From NCBI GenBank assembly GCA_036925085.1, contig JAUPFP010000001.1:17674842-17738841 (forward strand): DNA of 64,000 nt, in the 5' to 3' direction. Shown piece after piece: positions 56,982-59,135 of this stretch (the first letter of the stretch is position 1; each line of letters opens with the position of its first letter). Origin of the DNA: Brachycybe producta. Its lineage: Eukaryota > Arthropoda > Diplopoda > Playtdesmida > Andrognathidae. A model generated the notes under the pieces. The model was not told where the DNA came from. It did not search any database and worked only from the letters and a program-made list of their open reading frames with translations. The translations under genes and the position numbers were made by a program.

Positions 56982-58445
56982 CTTCTACACGATCCAAAGG
57001 AAGAAATCAACATATAGTTGACCTTGAGAAAAAAAACGGTTCATTTATATAAATTCCGACGTGCTTCAATGGTTTTGTTACTCCACACACACATACACAG
57101 ACCTGGGAGATTATATATATAATTATTATTATACTAGTGGGGTAATCAGTCATAAATGACGGGAGCCAAATTCACAGGCAATTGTGCCCAGCATTAGAAT
57201 TTCTTTTCCTCCGCCCTTTTATGACGTCAGACCAAGTAACAAACCAATTAGAAACTGATGAGGTTCATAAAAGGGTGGAGCAAAAGAAATTCTAATGCTG
57301 GGCACAATTGCCTGTGATAAATTCTAGTTTAATTTTGCTACTATTATCCCCTCCCTTTTATATTTTAAAGAAAAAATGAGGTTTTCATTTTCTCTGGTGT
57401 GCACATGCGCGTCGTTTTTTCCTTTTTTACTCCTTTCATTTCAATTTCAGTTTCCCCCTCCCCCTTTTTTCCCTGCACGTTTTCTTCTCTCCCCCTCTAC
57501 ACTATCCAACATTTTATTTTATGTTATATTATATTTTAATATTAATATTATTAATTGATTAATTATTATTATCATTAATGTATTATTTATTTATATTTAT
57601 TATTAATATTAATTTATTAATTATTATTATTATTAATACATTATTTATTTATATTTATTATTAATAATATTAATATTAATTGATTAATTATTATTATCAT
57701 TAATGTATTATTTATTTATATTTATTATTAATATTAATTTATTAATTATTATTATTATCATTAATACATTATTTATTTATATTTATTATTAATAATATTA
57801 ATATTAAATTCTATTATATATATAATTACAGAATTTTTAGTAAATTATTACAATCTATTTTTATAACTATTTTATTCACATATAACACAACTAACACATG
57901 AAAACTTATTAACATATACAGCAAATAAGGCAAAATAACGTATATAGGCTATATGTTACGAGCTTTATTGTGTCGTCACAACATGGCCGCCGCTTCCCTA
58001 GCAACAGTTGACTTCCTTGGTAACGAGCAAACCTTGTCATGGCGCACACCTCTAAGAATAAGTACTGAATAATACGGAGTCCGGAAAAGGATAAACATTT
58101 CTTTGTTTGTCAATTCTAACCTGTTACAACGAATTAATAACTCGATGCAACGATTTAGTAAAACGTTGCAACCACTTAACTACCTCGTTGTAACAAACTG
58201 ATTTTATTCGTTGCAACTTGTAACGTCTTACGAATTTATTGCAACCGATTAAAAAAAAAGAACTGTCCTTCCCCGTTCTCCGTATTATAAACATTTATTT
58301 ACAACGGTCTGATAACAGAATCGTTACTATAATAGGCGTAAACCGTGTGAATATCATGCAAGCTTTCCTTACGTTTAGATGATTTTGACTTGGTTGTTGT
58401 TGTTTTTAAAAGGTTGTCAAATAGTTCGTCATCTAAATCATCCAT
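17360..58445 (-). CDS. FBF1: FBF1 homologue, ciliary transition-fibre coiled-coil protein (twelve coding exons)
   Basis: Fas-binding factor 1 is a distal-appendage/transition-fibre protein needed for ciliary gating and basal body docking. Coding exons in transcript order: 58373-58445, 52250-52321, 35954-36133, 28810-29067, 27825-28265, about 27514-27749, 25047-25147, 20680-21205, 20486-20608, 18842-18964, 17816-18013, 17360-17749. All junctions except the 3' end of exon 6 join in phase, giving about 906 codons (human FBF1 is about 1130). Recognisable family features are an acidic N-terminus (MDDLDDELFDNLL), DWLG repeats in exon 5, FGGYVP, the long coiled coil from about residue 420 with DIKRDHE..IERLQ, FLEEQKEVM, and the C-terminal DxEFLQQEN-type end. 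The gene spans 41 kb because introns are packed with transposons, including a complete 12-kb Gypsy element. A short exon could be missing between exons 6 and 7. Confidence 0.9.
17816..18013 (-). CDS. FBF1: FBF1 coding exon 11
   Basis: Coiled coil beginning AQAEVQSAMCSIDSERKRL and ending VKQRSEEVEEMCL. The acceptor is TTGCAG|GCTC and the donor TTTG|GTAAAA. Phase 0 at both ends. Confidence 0.92.
18053..18817. mobile_element. TTAA-type fold-back MITE, copy 5 (FBF1 intron 10)
   Basis: Left end ccCTAAGAGGCTACATCACAA, right end TATGTAGCCTCTTAA. It occupies 765 of the 828 bases of this intron. Confidence 0.85.
18842..18964 (-). CDS. FBF1: FBF1 coding exon 10
   Basis: Encodes DFFLEEQKEVMRQIHNSNSN..., matching the family's LEEQK..VM segment. 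Acceptor TTTCAAAG|GAC, donor CTGAAG|GTATTT, phase 0. Confidence 0.88.
18985..19230. repeat. Dispersed repeat shared with 9960-10235
   Basis: Direct-orientation relative of the SPHK intron 4 copy, with ggtattaataaagg, ttctcaagaaatgag and tttactctgg in the same order. Unknown class. Confidence 0.6.
19386..19756. mobile_element. hAT-type MITE with 8-bp duplication
   Basis: The 355-bp element (19394-19748) has ends CAGCGGT...ACCGCTG and perfect flanking GTGTAGAG. No coding sequence. Confidence 0.85.
19761..20271 (-). repeat. Solo LTR (same family as 3600-4044)
   Basis: On the - strand it begins TGTAACACCCTGTATTTC and ends CCCGTAACA, i.e. TG...CA with a short inverted repeat, 511 bp. No internal retroelement sequence is attached. 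No convincing 5-bp target duplication was found, so the borders may be off by a few bases. Confidence 0.65.
20486..20608 (-). CDS. FBF1: FBF1 coding exon 9
   Basis: Coiled coil EVWKLSQERNKLELEKKMF ... DQMERDKLHLQKSR. Acceptor CGCTTAG|GAG, donor CGAGG|GTAAAT, phase 0. The next intron upstream is 71 bp. Confidence 0.88.
20680..21205 (-). CDS. FBF1: FBF1 coding exon 8
   Basis: The longest coiled-coil exon (175 codons). It contains DLERLKELHRITITDIKRDH and RTLQLVIEQLKSN-type segments that match the most conserved part of FBF1, and a heptad-rich RQLIARLEEKLHKQ end. Acceptor TTGTAG|GTTGC; the donor GAAGAG|GTCACA is weak. Confidence 0.9.
21862..21996 (-). mobile_element. Helitron fragment abutting a (TA)n tract
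   Basis: Internal family sequence (tggatcgggagagtgca...ggttcatttaaattt...tgtacagcgttat) in reverse orientation. Both ends are missing. Confidence 0.55.
21997..22070. repeat. (TA)n microsatellite
   Basis: About 37 uninterrupted TA units between a Helitron fragment and the Tc1 element. It produces long meaningless frames on both strands. Confidence 0.95.
22120..23783. mobile_element. Tc1/mariner relic with head-to-head inverted duplication
   Basis: The left arm 22120-22856 has a Tc1-type end (CAGTGCTGTGAAAAATAACT after TA) and the transposase DNA-binding region: helix-turn-helix (STVSKIVSQWKTTGPRTP) then a GRKR hook-like motif. The centre 22857-23094 holds a later piece of transposase (FLTARQRKLRLGWAKEH, then WSTEKW). 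The right arm 23095-23783 is a near-exact inverse of the left arm and lacks the outermost ~48 bases. No intact DDE domain remains, so it is inactive. Confidence 0.85.
23815..24270 (+). mobile_element. Non-autonomous Helitron subfamily, + oriented
   Basis: Ends ...atttatgacgggtaaccactCTAG followed by T at 24270, with a decayed terminal hairpin. The interior shares ttctcaaggtcaac and tgttgcactctcccaatc with the other members and adds a block with gcccttttcaatttctagttgg. Confidence 0.65.
24660..24820. mobile_element. Short hAT-like MITE
   Basis: The 145-bp GC-rich element (24668-24812) has ends CAGGCCCGG/CCGGTCCTG, flanked by CAGCTAGG and CAACTAGG (7 of 8 identical). Confidence 0.7.
25047..25147 (-). 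CDS. FBF1: FBF1 coding exon 7
   Basis: Encodes VRRLEFDRNQLQKSLEGLEN and KEEMDALETSF, start of the main coiled coil. Acceptor CGAAAG|GTACGT, donor TTCAA|GTACGA. The phase-2 end joins exon 8 to restore K-LQEELES. Confidence 0.82.
25205..25575 (-). mobile_element. hAT-type MITE copy (relative of 50144-50572)
   Basis: Reverse-oriented, contains gtgtggc-acgcagggtcgccac and ggtgatattggtgatccggg. Both ends have decayed into gattcgaga-type repeats. Confidence 0.6.
25725..26228. repeat. Repeat related to 10542-10930, internally duplicated
   Basis: Contains tttctcccagtttgaagtcacataa, then the phrase gtggttttttggtcctatgggacttaa three times in diverged form (about 25888, 25949, 26150), as if a segment had tandemly duplicated. 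Confidence 0.55.
26229..26965 (-). pseudogene. 5'-truncated LINE tail, same family as 29640-32790
   Basis: Encodes the C-terminal region after the RT (MGDVQLTHVDKINYLGLTLS..., LEYCSPIWNPF, VQRRAARFVKGRY) and ends with the same 3' UTR wording (ccacatggttttcgagctgattgcag in sense) and a ttgaattgaa tail at about 26229. The open frame to 26293 is intact. The break near 26965 is the 5' truncation. Confidence 0.88.
27463..27501. other. Perfect 17-bp hairpin at FBF1 exon 6 border
   Basis: GGTCAGTGCGGTTTAGT (27463-27479) and its exact inverse (27485-27501) with a 5-base loop. The coding frame of exon 6 runs into it before meeting a stop. Confidence 0.85.
27514..27749 (-). CDS. FBF1: FBF1 coding exon 6 (3' border uncertain)
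   Basis: Starts IAPGSISTVTQAKLP after acceptor TTAACAG|TCGC and continues as a helical segment (YESQLAFIRTQIAEMHVKF). Three donors are possible: 27514 (AAA|GTG, phase 0), 27529 (AAG|GTT, phase 0) and about 27500 (TG|GTCAGT, best consensus but out of phase with exon 7 and inside the hairpin). Confidence 0.75.
27825..28265 (-). CDS. FBF1: FBF1 coding exon 5
   Basis: Low-complexity, Ser/Lys-rich region with three spaced DWL motifs (SSDWLDLGDD, TDWLGNSE, MDWLGTKSS), a known feature of FBF1. Acceptor TCTTAAG|ATG, donor GAGA|GTGAGT. Confidence 0.9.
28810..29067 (-). CDS. FBF1: FBF1 coding exon 4
   Basis: Encodes ...NEDLKSFGGYVPTTSS..., an RPKTGTFSTRRDDDDILSL stretch and ...TTKLN. Acceptor TATAAG|GTTC, donor AATG|GTAAAA. 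Phases match both neighbours. Confidence 0.88.
29290..29520 (+). repeat. Dispersed repeat flanking the LINE, copy A
   Basis: Direct-orientation match to 32940-33130, on the other side of the LINE. Shared wording includes gctgactttc, aatatcttggga-like, catatttgat-cataca-taatta and aaRaaYttYatt...gtgtattttgct. Confidence 0.6.
29668..29895 (+). pseudogene. LINE ORF1 remnant, possible SGNH-esterase end
   Basis: The 75-codon frame ends ...YYLRDGLHLTTARKDVLSSV. The DGLHLT-type motif is the catalytic Asp/His block of SGNH hydrolases, a domain known in ORF1 of some CR1/L2-type LINEs. The catalytic Ser block is not seen. Confidence 0.55.
30061..30981 (+). pseudogene. LINE ORF2, AP-like endonuclease domain
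   Basis: One open frame. It has GSESWL (catalytic Glu block), GGGVFLAINK, IGGDFNLPEINW (the GDFN block), and ISDHKMI (SDH block), which together define the LINE APE endonuclease. No ATG is found at the 5' end (a stop lies at 30058) and the frame stops at 30979 before the RT. Confidence 0.85.
31104..32587 (+). pseudogene. LINE ORF2, reverse transcriptase and C-terminal domain
   Basis: 31104-31583 has SAGPDEILP and PKNYRPISLTS. A frameshift at about 31583-31601 leads to FLDFAKAFDTV, GVPQGSILGPLLFL and LFADDAVVY (the FADD catalytic block). An in-frame stop at 32033 precedes NYLGLTLSKD...LEYCSPIW...VQRRAARFVKGRY. Therefore non-functional. Confidence 0.9.
32940..33130 (+). repeat. Dispersed repeat flanking the LINE, copy B
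   Basis: Counterpart of 29290-29520, in the same orientation about 3.6 kb away. Confidence 0.6.
33141..33212 (+). repeat. tRNA-like head of a SINE
   Basis: Contains an A-box-like GTGGCTGAGTGG near 33150 and a B-box-like GGCTTCAAATCC near 33193, about the spacing of a tRNA gene of the long-variable-arm type. It does not fold into a clean cloverleaf, so it is a SINE head or tRNA relic rather than a functional tRNA. The tail border is unknown. Confidence 0.5.
33213..34189. other. FBF1 intron 3 sequence, no gene seen
   Basis: Includes a (CAT)n tract at about 33312-33332. The sequence is otherwise unremarkable, although catttgaccatccccatacagtgtgg has the look of an old repeat. Confidence 0.5.
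34190..35025 (-). mobile_element. hAT element, second copy of the 16291-17115 family
   Basis: Reverse orientation: taaactRtgttaagtcac, cctcttcattgaaggaatagg, cagtttacctctgaggc and the right end gccaccctg at 35025. The opposite terminus is eroded and the 8-bp duplication is no longer visible. Confidence 0.8.
35026..35953. other. FBF1 intron 3 sequence with a cluster of GATAG motifs
   Basis: Between 35485 and 35610 there are about ten GATAG/CTATC words on both strands. No gene was recognised. 35026-35340 has weak coding-like wording but several stops. Confidence 0.4.
35954..36133 (-). CDS. FBF1: FBF1 coding exon 3
   Basis: Encodes KKSNFNSKHSDTSFLPDSPP ... SNILDNLLAKSE ... DKYRQLEG. Acceptor TATACAG|GAAA, donor GGAAG|GTATTT, both phase 1. 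Confidence 0.85.
36309..37112 (+). repeat. 5' LTR of the Gypsy element
   Basis: 804 bp, TGTGACAACC...GTCGTTACA. A TATATAA box lies near 36450 and an AATAAA near 36730. The sequence directly after it (ATTGGTGGAGGCGCCGGGG) starts with a TGG-type primer binding site. Confidence 0.95.
37113..38320 (+). other. Gypsy leader with a hairpin array
   Basis: About 1.2 kb between the LTR and gag. About 15 short stem-loops recur at roughly 72-base spacing (first at 37195-37209, last at 38207-38218). Stem types are GTGGAC/GTCCAC, ACGGAC/GTCCGT, GCGGAC/GTCCGT and GCACGGT/ACCGTGC. Long frames on both strands (e.g. 36765-37523 and 37716-38123) are by-products of the repeat period being a multiple of three; I do not call them genes. 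Confidence 0.85.
38321..40135 (+). CDS. gag: Gypsy Gag polyprotein
   Basis: 604 codons. Residues 1-250 are Gly/Arg/Pro-rich and disordered-looking. About 255-430 is the capsid-like retrotransposon gag region (ITPFLRQFEAKA, WPELKEAMFQRFG, ESLQAFYWRFIELAERV). A CCHC zinc knuckle lies at about 523-536 (CYKCDQMGHLKKDC). The frame is intact. It ends in TGA at 40133, inside the loop of a stem-loop just past a GTTAAAC slippery heptamer. Confidence 0.92.
   Translation: MVGRGNGVGERLELRSRTIGRGIRPEGQQPGLVAVGGNGHDGSVGEGAVGDVPTDRPPYGDFVTVRSHRGGIVTDGTPLDGGEGVVRTPAETGTRPLAGVLASTATGPVGHGGELLSESVGTLLGSPQGTESLLTSWSEEELLAVARGIDNLRLQGRLPQRIHGIRGGQPQLPLSPVHRGGVRREAPPVSTGRIPPGGTWTAPVGVGHGVPPPVQQPRVHLVEPTEAELDAETSGNRSRAPRPVSTAPWTPAPAVPSEIQAFGFFNPVHSFIRYDGREDITPFLRQFEAKARAQRWTDEARCSFFTYLLDGPAEEYYASLVEFQPDLTWPELKEAMFQRFGTKNQAQACFDQFETMVQGPTESLQAFYWRFIELAERVSPNEDESCRLLRFKKKLQPAILRPLWGSKAETVCAFTAEAMLVEADMLTAGELLARTLTVPETKTTVKASGAVAQPRGSAKSSSNPSGAKATVPSNADGATAKTGGKKGNKTRWRSQGGNKSTAAPSGSGQMAVGGGPTRKQPGPCYKCDQMGHLKKDCLQALARGQVARVTPGRSQAVLYGTGLVPVVRQDRECLSTVINGQTYYLPVARDDGAPSLNRQRSLQN
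40105..40148 (+). promoter_or_regulatory. Programmed -1 frameshift signal candidate (gag-pol)
   Basis: G TTA AAC at 40105-40111 is in the gag frame. A 7-base spacer (40112-40118) is followed by an 11-bp stem, GGTCGCTGCAG (40119-40129) pairing with CTGCAGTCGACC (40137-40148) with one bulged base and a 7-base loop. A -1 slip enters the pol frame, which is open from there. Confidence 0.75.
40111..42939 (+). CDS. pol: Gypsy Pol, first part: protease, RT, RNase H (broken)
   Basis: Frame -1 relative to gag. Protease IVDTGAEVSVMS is near 40651. RT has VDYRRLNAQTKADQYPLPRIDD-like wording at about 41930, PFGLCNAP, and the catalytic YLDD at about 42222. RNase H begins with LIHTDASGYGLG (about 42659) and TEQECLA, then loses the frame right after IVTD near 42873-42885, where a short stretch including the usual conserved His-Ala-Leu segment is missing. 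The frame then ends out of register at 42939. A free GTG at 40216 is an unlikely start; expression by frameshift is inferred. Confidence 0.9.
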   Translation, partial: PATVAAELSCSRPGSLKNSGVRQSRRSEEGTYLRAVSKYVGILHEAGVPLARSADPEITQWVFQEPSPTLEAALARLESWVAPFFPDEGEEGPNGTGITRASSVGAPMLSPRPGRSPGLETGTQTPEHPGRPSLVDGRTDEARKSNVGQRRLPIPELQSRAYLRGAPRVLVSLNDRLVESIVDTGAEVSVMSMSVAQEMGLPVQKVSLPSCLTGMSGYSIEIEGVVHVDMSIHGRSIRTHLLLIEGEGEAIIGVDLASRFGLMVDMVSRKIYFREDIWNAHPDALHAALAIQALQGTSVQLPNSLVEALAKLHDSVEPLLLPPYGIPEGMPADPGKVDGWVDVVSPELAETSSPIRSGDVCSLRLLENVWLPAHERKVVSVSLVEHAGPGQLLLVEPHRKALGGRGLLAVAGIAEATEQGTYDIWLENVADVPVALETGEGVATAQAVEAAIVVGLDGPSKLRGGDPTHGDGRPWGLPPKLRGATGKGRRVLNAEVKPTLEECLKIGPSLKPEEAAQLREFLLERRDHFAFDYTELGETPLVEHTIDTGGLPPVREGLRRTAPAARAIEREEVAKMLDAGVIQPSHSPYASPILLVRKKDGGFRFCVDYRRLNAQTKADQYPLPRIDDALDSLAGAKYFATLDLASGYWQVRMAEPDIEKTAFICSQGLFEFRKMPFGLCNAPATMQRALDLLLAGHKWESCLVYLDDIIVFGSTFEQFLERLSTVLRLLRGAELKLQPKKCFFGFDKVKYLGHIVSAEGVAPDPGLVRAVEEFSVPTTVTAVRSFLGLAGYYRRFIKDFAKVARPLHDLTRKDASFDWSEQCGLAFERLKAFLTEAPVLTMYDPRGEVLIHTDASGYGLGVVVYQKLPEDKAPRVLAYASRLMKGPETRYSVTEQECLAIMFAVGKFRPYIFNRDFVIVTDRQKPAGQVGALANAVAGVPV
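42899..44626 (+). CDS. pol: Gypsy Pol, second part: RNase H tail and integrase
   Basis: Opens with the GRWQMQLQEYRYKIQF connection, then the HHCC zinc finger (HDSSEAGHFG ... CLVCQ, about 43278-43402). The DDE core follows: WGMDFVGPF (about 43478), SDRGSQF (about 43663) and NGLTERTNK (about 43760). The C-terminal SH3-like/GPY-type region has DRFHVDNLKPYVP near 44259, followed by an acidic Ser-rich tail. It is separated from the first part by the RNase H break. Confidence 0.92.
   Translation: MGRWQMQLQEYRYKIQFKKGKLHEDADCLSRYPVNEVDDPSLPEHVEADVGEVIYRVRSGVDWVMEQANDNWCSKVKRELYTDPNSNLRFKFVVANQLLYAIKSIQDRTRTVLVVPRSCQAFCLRKLHDSSEAGHFGVYKTYQRLRTRFYWLGMKRDTVEYVKSCLVCQRVRQFARAQGFLQPIVPEYPVHAWGMDFVGPFPASVGGVTYVLIMVDYFTRYGVAKAVRRATAACVVKFLKDEILLVYGTPTTLISDRGSQFCSKLLRKFRERYNIAQHHTTAYHPQANGLTERTNKTVMETIKRYLDPLKDQRDWFEKLRPAVWAYNTAVQESTEVSPYQLLFGREPRLGIDNLLPDGPIRDLPDQQAVEERARQNLAAAQARQKSRYDAGRVQPPLYQPGMKVWMRDMAGKLGQAKKWNFAYKAELGTVVRQVSDLVYEIEFIDGYGRKVRDRFHVDNLKPYVPTCGVREEDGLGGSDTSSNSSGTSDASQEDRTVEDDNVPPGPSSRPGLASESTDSEAEEAPQPRYNLRPRKPKAFEVMQASSGPPESARTRQGLYEPPALVGEIGPIPGVG
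44627..47485 (+). pseudogene. Extra 3' coding region of the Gypsy element (ORF3), frame-shifted
   Basis: About 2.9 kb between integrase and the 3' LTR. Coding-like pieces: 44814-45539 (basic start KRLFHRRKRK, then a helical REAQLKRREAAMAWL), 45710-45949, 45888-46331, 46393-46914 (Lys-rich KKKKQKVDKKK just upstream, resembling a nuclear signal) and 46700-47485. They use all three frames in turn. The last piece has a folded-looking domain: YVLAFGGRDFPVLLVVNP, RRRFAFLDVMG, EFVIQPLRGSESD. No signal peptide or membrane segment is seen, so it does not look like an envelope gene. Confidence 0.6.
46700..47485 (+). CDS. Gypsy ORF3 C-terminal globular domain
   Basis: 261 codons open to TGA at 47483; the real start of the domain is about codon 75. 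The strand pattern (hydrophobic strand, NP turn, FAFLD-G strand, a helix, then EFVIQPL and a short helix) resembles C48/Ulp1-type cysteine proteases. However, the catalytic His and Cys positions do not hold His or Cys, so it would be inactive. I regard the family link as a guess. Confidence 0.45.
   Translation: MRGAARWGKLVFLPNVVPCLPLEGHPSLRVLTRGVFGTLGPEEEARSPQPAGKGRHSGASPPYSEREVFLNNRLGLWQDQPGMEGFQYLGYYRLGEPLPVPLFRSLPSFSMRYVLAFGGRDFPVLLVVNPVRRRFAFLDVMGTGAGLVRVVQLAAPYVQRLLGCDLEEMVGEFVIQPLRGSESDPAAALVDLLTSRTLHMGPQLATLAIDVFRRQEEARLRGTEFDIGHGWQNTRMCLWWARRWISEWLGTLVVPPPMNSA
47551..47566 (+). other. Polypurine tract of the Gypsy element
   Basis: gggaagttgagaggat directly before the 3' LTR, the expected place for plus-strand priming. 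Confidence 0.7.
47567..48374 (+). repeat. 3' LTR of the Gypsy element
   Basis: 808 bp. Identical to the 5' LTR except for four extra single bases, each in a homopolymer run (T, G, G, C). The TATA box and AATAAA are conserved. Confidence 0.95.
48621..48761. repeat. Long hairpin (about 65-bp arms)
   Basis: The arms contain tttatcaaccaaaacata and aggagaaattttaagttata and their inverses, with few bulges and a very short loop near 48695. No target duplication was recognised. Confidence 0.75.
48852..49275 (-). mobile_element. hAT-type MITE copy (reverse)
   Basis: Starts gagtggaacgaatcctaaat, contains gtgtggc-ctcagggtcgccac and ggtgatattggtgatccggg, and ends in the gattcgag-rich terminal part. Same family as 50144-50572. 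Confidence 0.75.
49278..49715. mobile_element. hAT-like remnant with an internal hairpin
   Basis: The right end ...cattttggagaccactg resembles hAT termini. gcgtacccc occurs at both sides. A perfect 14-bp hairpin (CCTTATCCCAAGGA and its inverse) lies at 49349-49385. No duplication was found. Confidence 0.4.
49810..50115. mobile_element. Palindromic MITE, ends GGGTATTCACCAAAAGA
   Basis: 306 bp with matching inverted ends and repeated gctcgctc/gagcgagc-type words in the arms. No clear target duplication. Confidence 0.65.
50136..50580 (+). mobile_element. Intact hAT-type MITE with 8-bp duplication
   Basis: The 429-bp element (50144-50572), TAGGGATGGGAC...GTCCCACCTCTA, is flanked by perfect ATTATAAC at 50136-50143 and 50573-50580. 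It is the reference copy for 4170-4863, 25205-25575 and 48852-49275. Confidence 0.9.
50694..51016 (-). mobile_element. Non-autonomous Helitron
   Basis: Reads CTAGTGGGGTAACCCGTCAT-AA-ATGACGGG on +, so the 3' end (hairpin, CTAG, then T) is on the - strand. The 5' TC end is near 51016 (accagggAT). No coding capacity. Low-complexity CTCTCC arrays in the middle. Confidence 0.8.
51268..51644. mobile_element. Palindromic MITE with 8-bp duplication
   Basis: The 361-bp element (51276-51636) has ends ACGGAGCCC/GGGCTCCGT, flanked by perfect AACTATTT. The arms include accatgttaattatgccatgtt and its inverse and a short aaagtcgaaatttcgag tandem repeat. Confidence 0.88.
51645..52249. other. FBF1 intron 1 or 2 flank, nothing recognised
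   Basis: Plain AT-rich sequence with a C10 run near 51750. No gene or clear repeat. Confidence 0.5.
52250..52321 (-). CDS. FBF1: FBF1 coding exon 2
   Basis: 24 codons: an Asp run encoded by GAC repeats, then DPLAGLLSDSDEKDQK. Acceptor CTTCAG|GTTT, donor AGAAAG|GTATAG, phase 1 at both ends. The acidic N-terminus fits FBF1. Confidence 0.85.
52322..52966. other. FBF1 intron 1, nothing recognised
   Basis: AT-rich. A 63-codon + frame at 52541-52732 has no motif. Confidence 0.5.
52967..53298 (-). mobile_element. Helitron, variant subfamily
   Basis: Starts CTAGTGGGTTAACCCGTCAT on + with an intact hairpin. The interior has attctagtttcattttgctactatta, also seen at 57320. The 5' end decayed to acttaggg. 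Confidence 0.7.
53315..53644 (-). mobile_element. Non-autonomous Helitron
   Basis: Complete, 330 bp: CTAGTGGGG... hairpin ...ACAGACCTGGGA then T. Flanked by A and T, as Helitron insertion requires. Confidence 0.85.
53659..53997 (-). mobile_element. Non-autonomous Helitron
   Basis: Complete, 339 bp, 14 bases after the previous copy and in the same orientation. The interior is less CTCTCC-expanded. Confidence 0.85.
54014..54400 (+). mobile_element. Helitron in opposite orientation, 3' end lost
   Basis: Starts A|TCCCAGGTCTGTGTATCTG, back to back with the previous copy across a 16-bp TA palindrome. It runs into the variant 3' region (tagtttaattttgct inverse) but lacks the hairpin and CTAG. Confidence 0.75.
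54422..55395. repeat. Large minisatellite of TTAGGGC-containing units in inverted arms
   Basis: 54422-54740 consists of ccctaaaaccatttg-type units. After a short spacer, 54780-55395 is the inverse: tttagggcaaatgtccc units (about 17 bp) and a run of about twenty tttagggcaatatctccc units (18 bp). The hexamer TTAGGG appears in each unit but never in direct tandem, so this is not telomeric repeat. Confidence 0.92.
55425..55865 (+). mobile_element. Helitron, long subfamily, 5' end lost
   Basis: Ends CCCGTCATTTATGACGGG-TTACCCCA-CTAG then T at 55866. Same subfamily as 23815-24270, with twice-repeated gccccgttcttttcaatt. Confidence 0.78.
55902..56284 (-). mobile_element. Non-autonomous Helitron
   Basis: Complete, 383 bp. 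The hairpin has one changed base (CCCGTCGTAAATGCCGGG). The internal cacttttctctctcccccttctacactttcc-type segment is tandemly triplicated, explaining the length. Confidence 0.82.
56285..56690. other. AT-rich intron sequence
   Basis: Imperfect palindromic words around aatattaatatt and gcattttataatgtttctata. No gene. Confidence 0.5.
56691..57108 (-). mobile_element. Non-autonomous Helitron with (CT)n expansion
   Basis: Complete, 418 bp. It contains a duplicated internal segment and a roughly 50-base CT run (56929-56978). Confidence 0.83.
57134..57511 (-). mobile_element. Helitron carrying a nested palindromic MITE
   Basis: CTAGTGGGG start and hairpin (one arm mutated). It is then interrupted at 57174-57315 by an inserted palindrome, after which the variant interior resumes. 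The 5' end is lost. Confidence 0.65.
57174..57315. mobile_element. Palindromic MITE nested in a Helitron
   Basis: 142 bp. Ends ACAGGCAATTGTGCCCAGCA and its inverse, arms with ttagaatttctttt and gcccttttatgac. Related to the MITE at 7497-7695. Confidence 0.75.
57540..57835. repeat. AT-only tandem repeat, about 123-bp unit
   Basis: About two and a half copies of attgattaattattattatcattaatg-containing units made almost wholly of A and T. Confidence 0.7.
57960..58090. promoter_or_regulatory. GC-richer island with X-box-like motifs in FBF1 intron 1
   Basis: Contains acaacATGGCCGCCGC and, on the - strand, GTTACCAAGGAAGT and GTTGCTAGGGAAGC, each 10 of 14 matches to the RFX X-box. It is the only non-repetitive, GC-richer patch near the FBF1 start. 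It lies downstream of the first coding exon, so its role is uncertain. Confidence 0.3.
58373..58445 (-). CDS. FBF1: FBF1 coding exon 1
   Basis: MDDLDDELFDNLLKTTTTKS... then donor AAAC|GTAAGG, phase 1, joining exon 2 to restore KR-FYDDDDD. The acidic opening matches FBF1 family N-termini. An open frame continues upstream, but this ATG begins the recognisable segment. Confidence 0.85.
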
Positions 58446-58689
58446 TTGTGATTTATATATTAACAGTAAACGAGACGCCAAACGCTTTTTTTTCATAAAG
58501 TGTTTGAAGATAGACTGATAGAGACTAATGTAACACCTCTGTCCTCTGGTGGTGAGTTGCCGAAGCACAGAGTGTTCTTATAAAAAGGGGGAATTTCGAA
58601 CGGGATGTAAAGTCCACTGATGCAGTGTTTATAAAATTCTCAGGAATTTATTTTTGAGGAAAGATTCTATGGAAATGTCTGTAAGGCCT

Positions 58690-59135
58690 TGTTTCCATTG
58701 GAGTAGAAATTTCAACTTTTTCAAAATTTTAACTGTTGAAAAATTAGACGCACGTACCCCCCCCCCCCCCTCCCCGGCCTATTCACTGACAGACAAAGGC
58801 CATATGCGAGTCCCATTTTTGACCAGTAGAACTTTTTGAAGATTTGAACTGGTGAAAAATAGATGAACCGTGATGGGCGGGAGCCACATGAGTTCAAATT
58901 TTCACCACAGTGGTCCGTGGAAACAAGGCCTTATGCCTTGTTTGAAGTTGTTTCTACTGGGTCAAAAATTTCAATATTTTTGACAATTCAGCTGGTGAAA
59001 AATGAAACTCACGTGGCTCCTGCCTGTGATAGTGAATTTGCGGGGGCCACGTGTCTTCCATTTTTCACCAGTTGAATTGTCAAAAAGTTGAAATTTTCGA
59101 CCCAGTGGAAAGTTGGAAACAAGGCATTAGGGTGA
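58690..59135. mobile_element. Two adjacent palindromic MITEs
   Basis: Copy 1 spans about 58683-58933 (ggccttgtttccattgg ... tccgtggaaacaaggcc) and copy 2 about 58934-59130 (tgccttgtttgaagttg ... gttggaaacaaggca). Arms share aacttttt and ggtgaaaaat words. A C14 run lies in copy 1. Confidence 0.7.

Noticed and set aside
56794..56997. Glu/Arg repeat protein on the - strand
   Set aside because: Translation of a (CT)n expansion within a Helitron.
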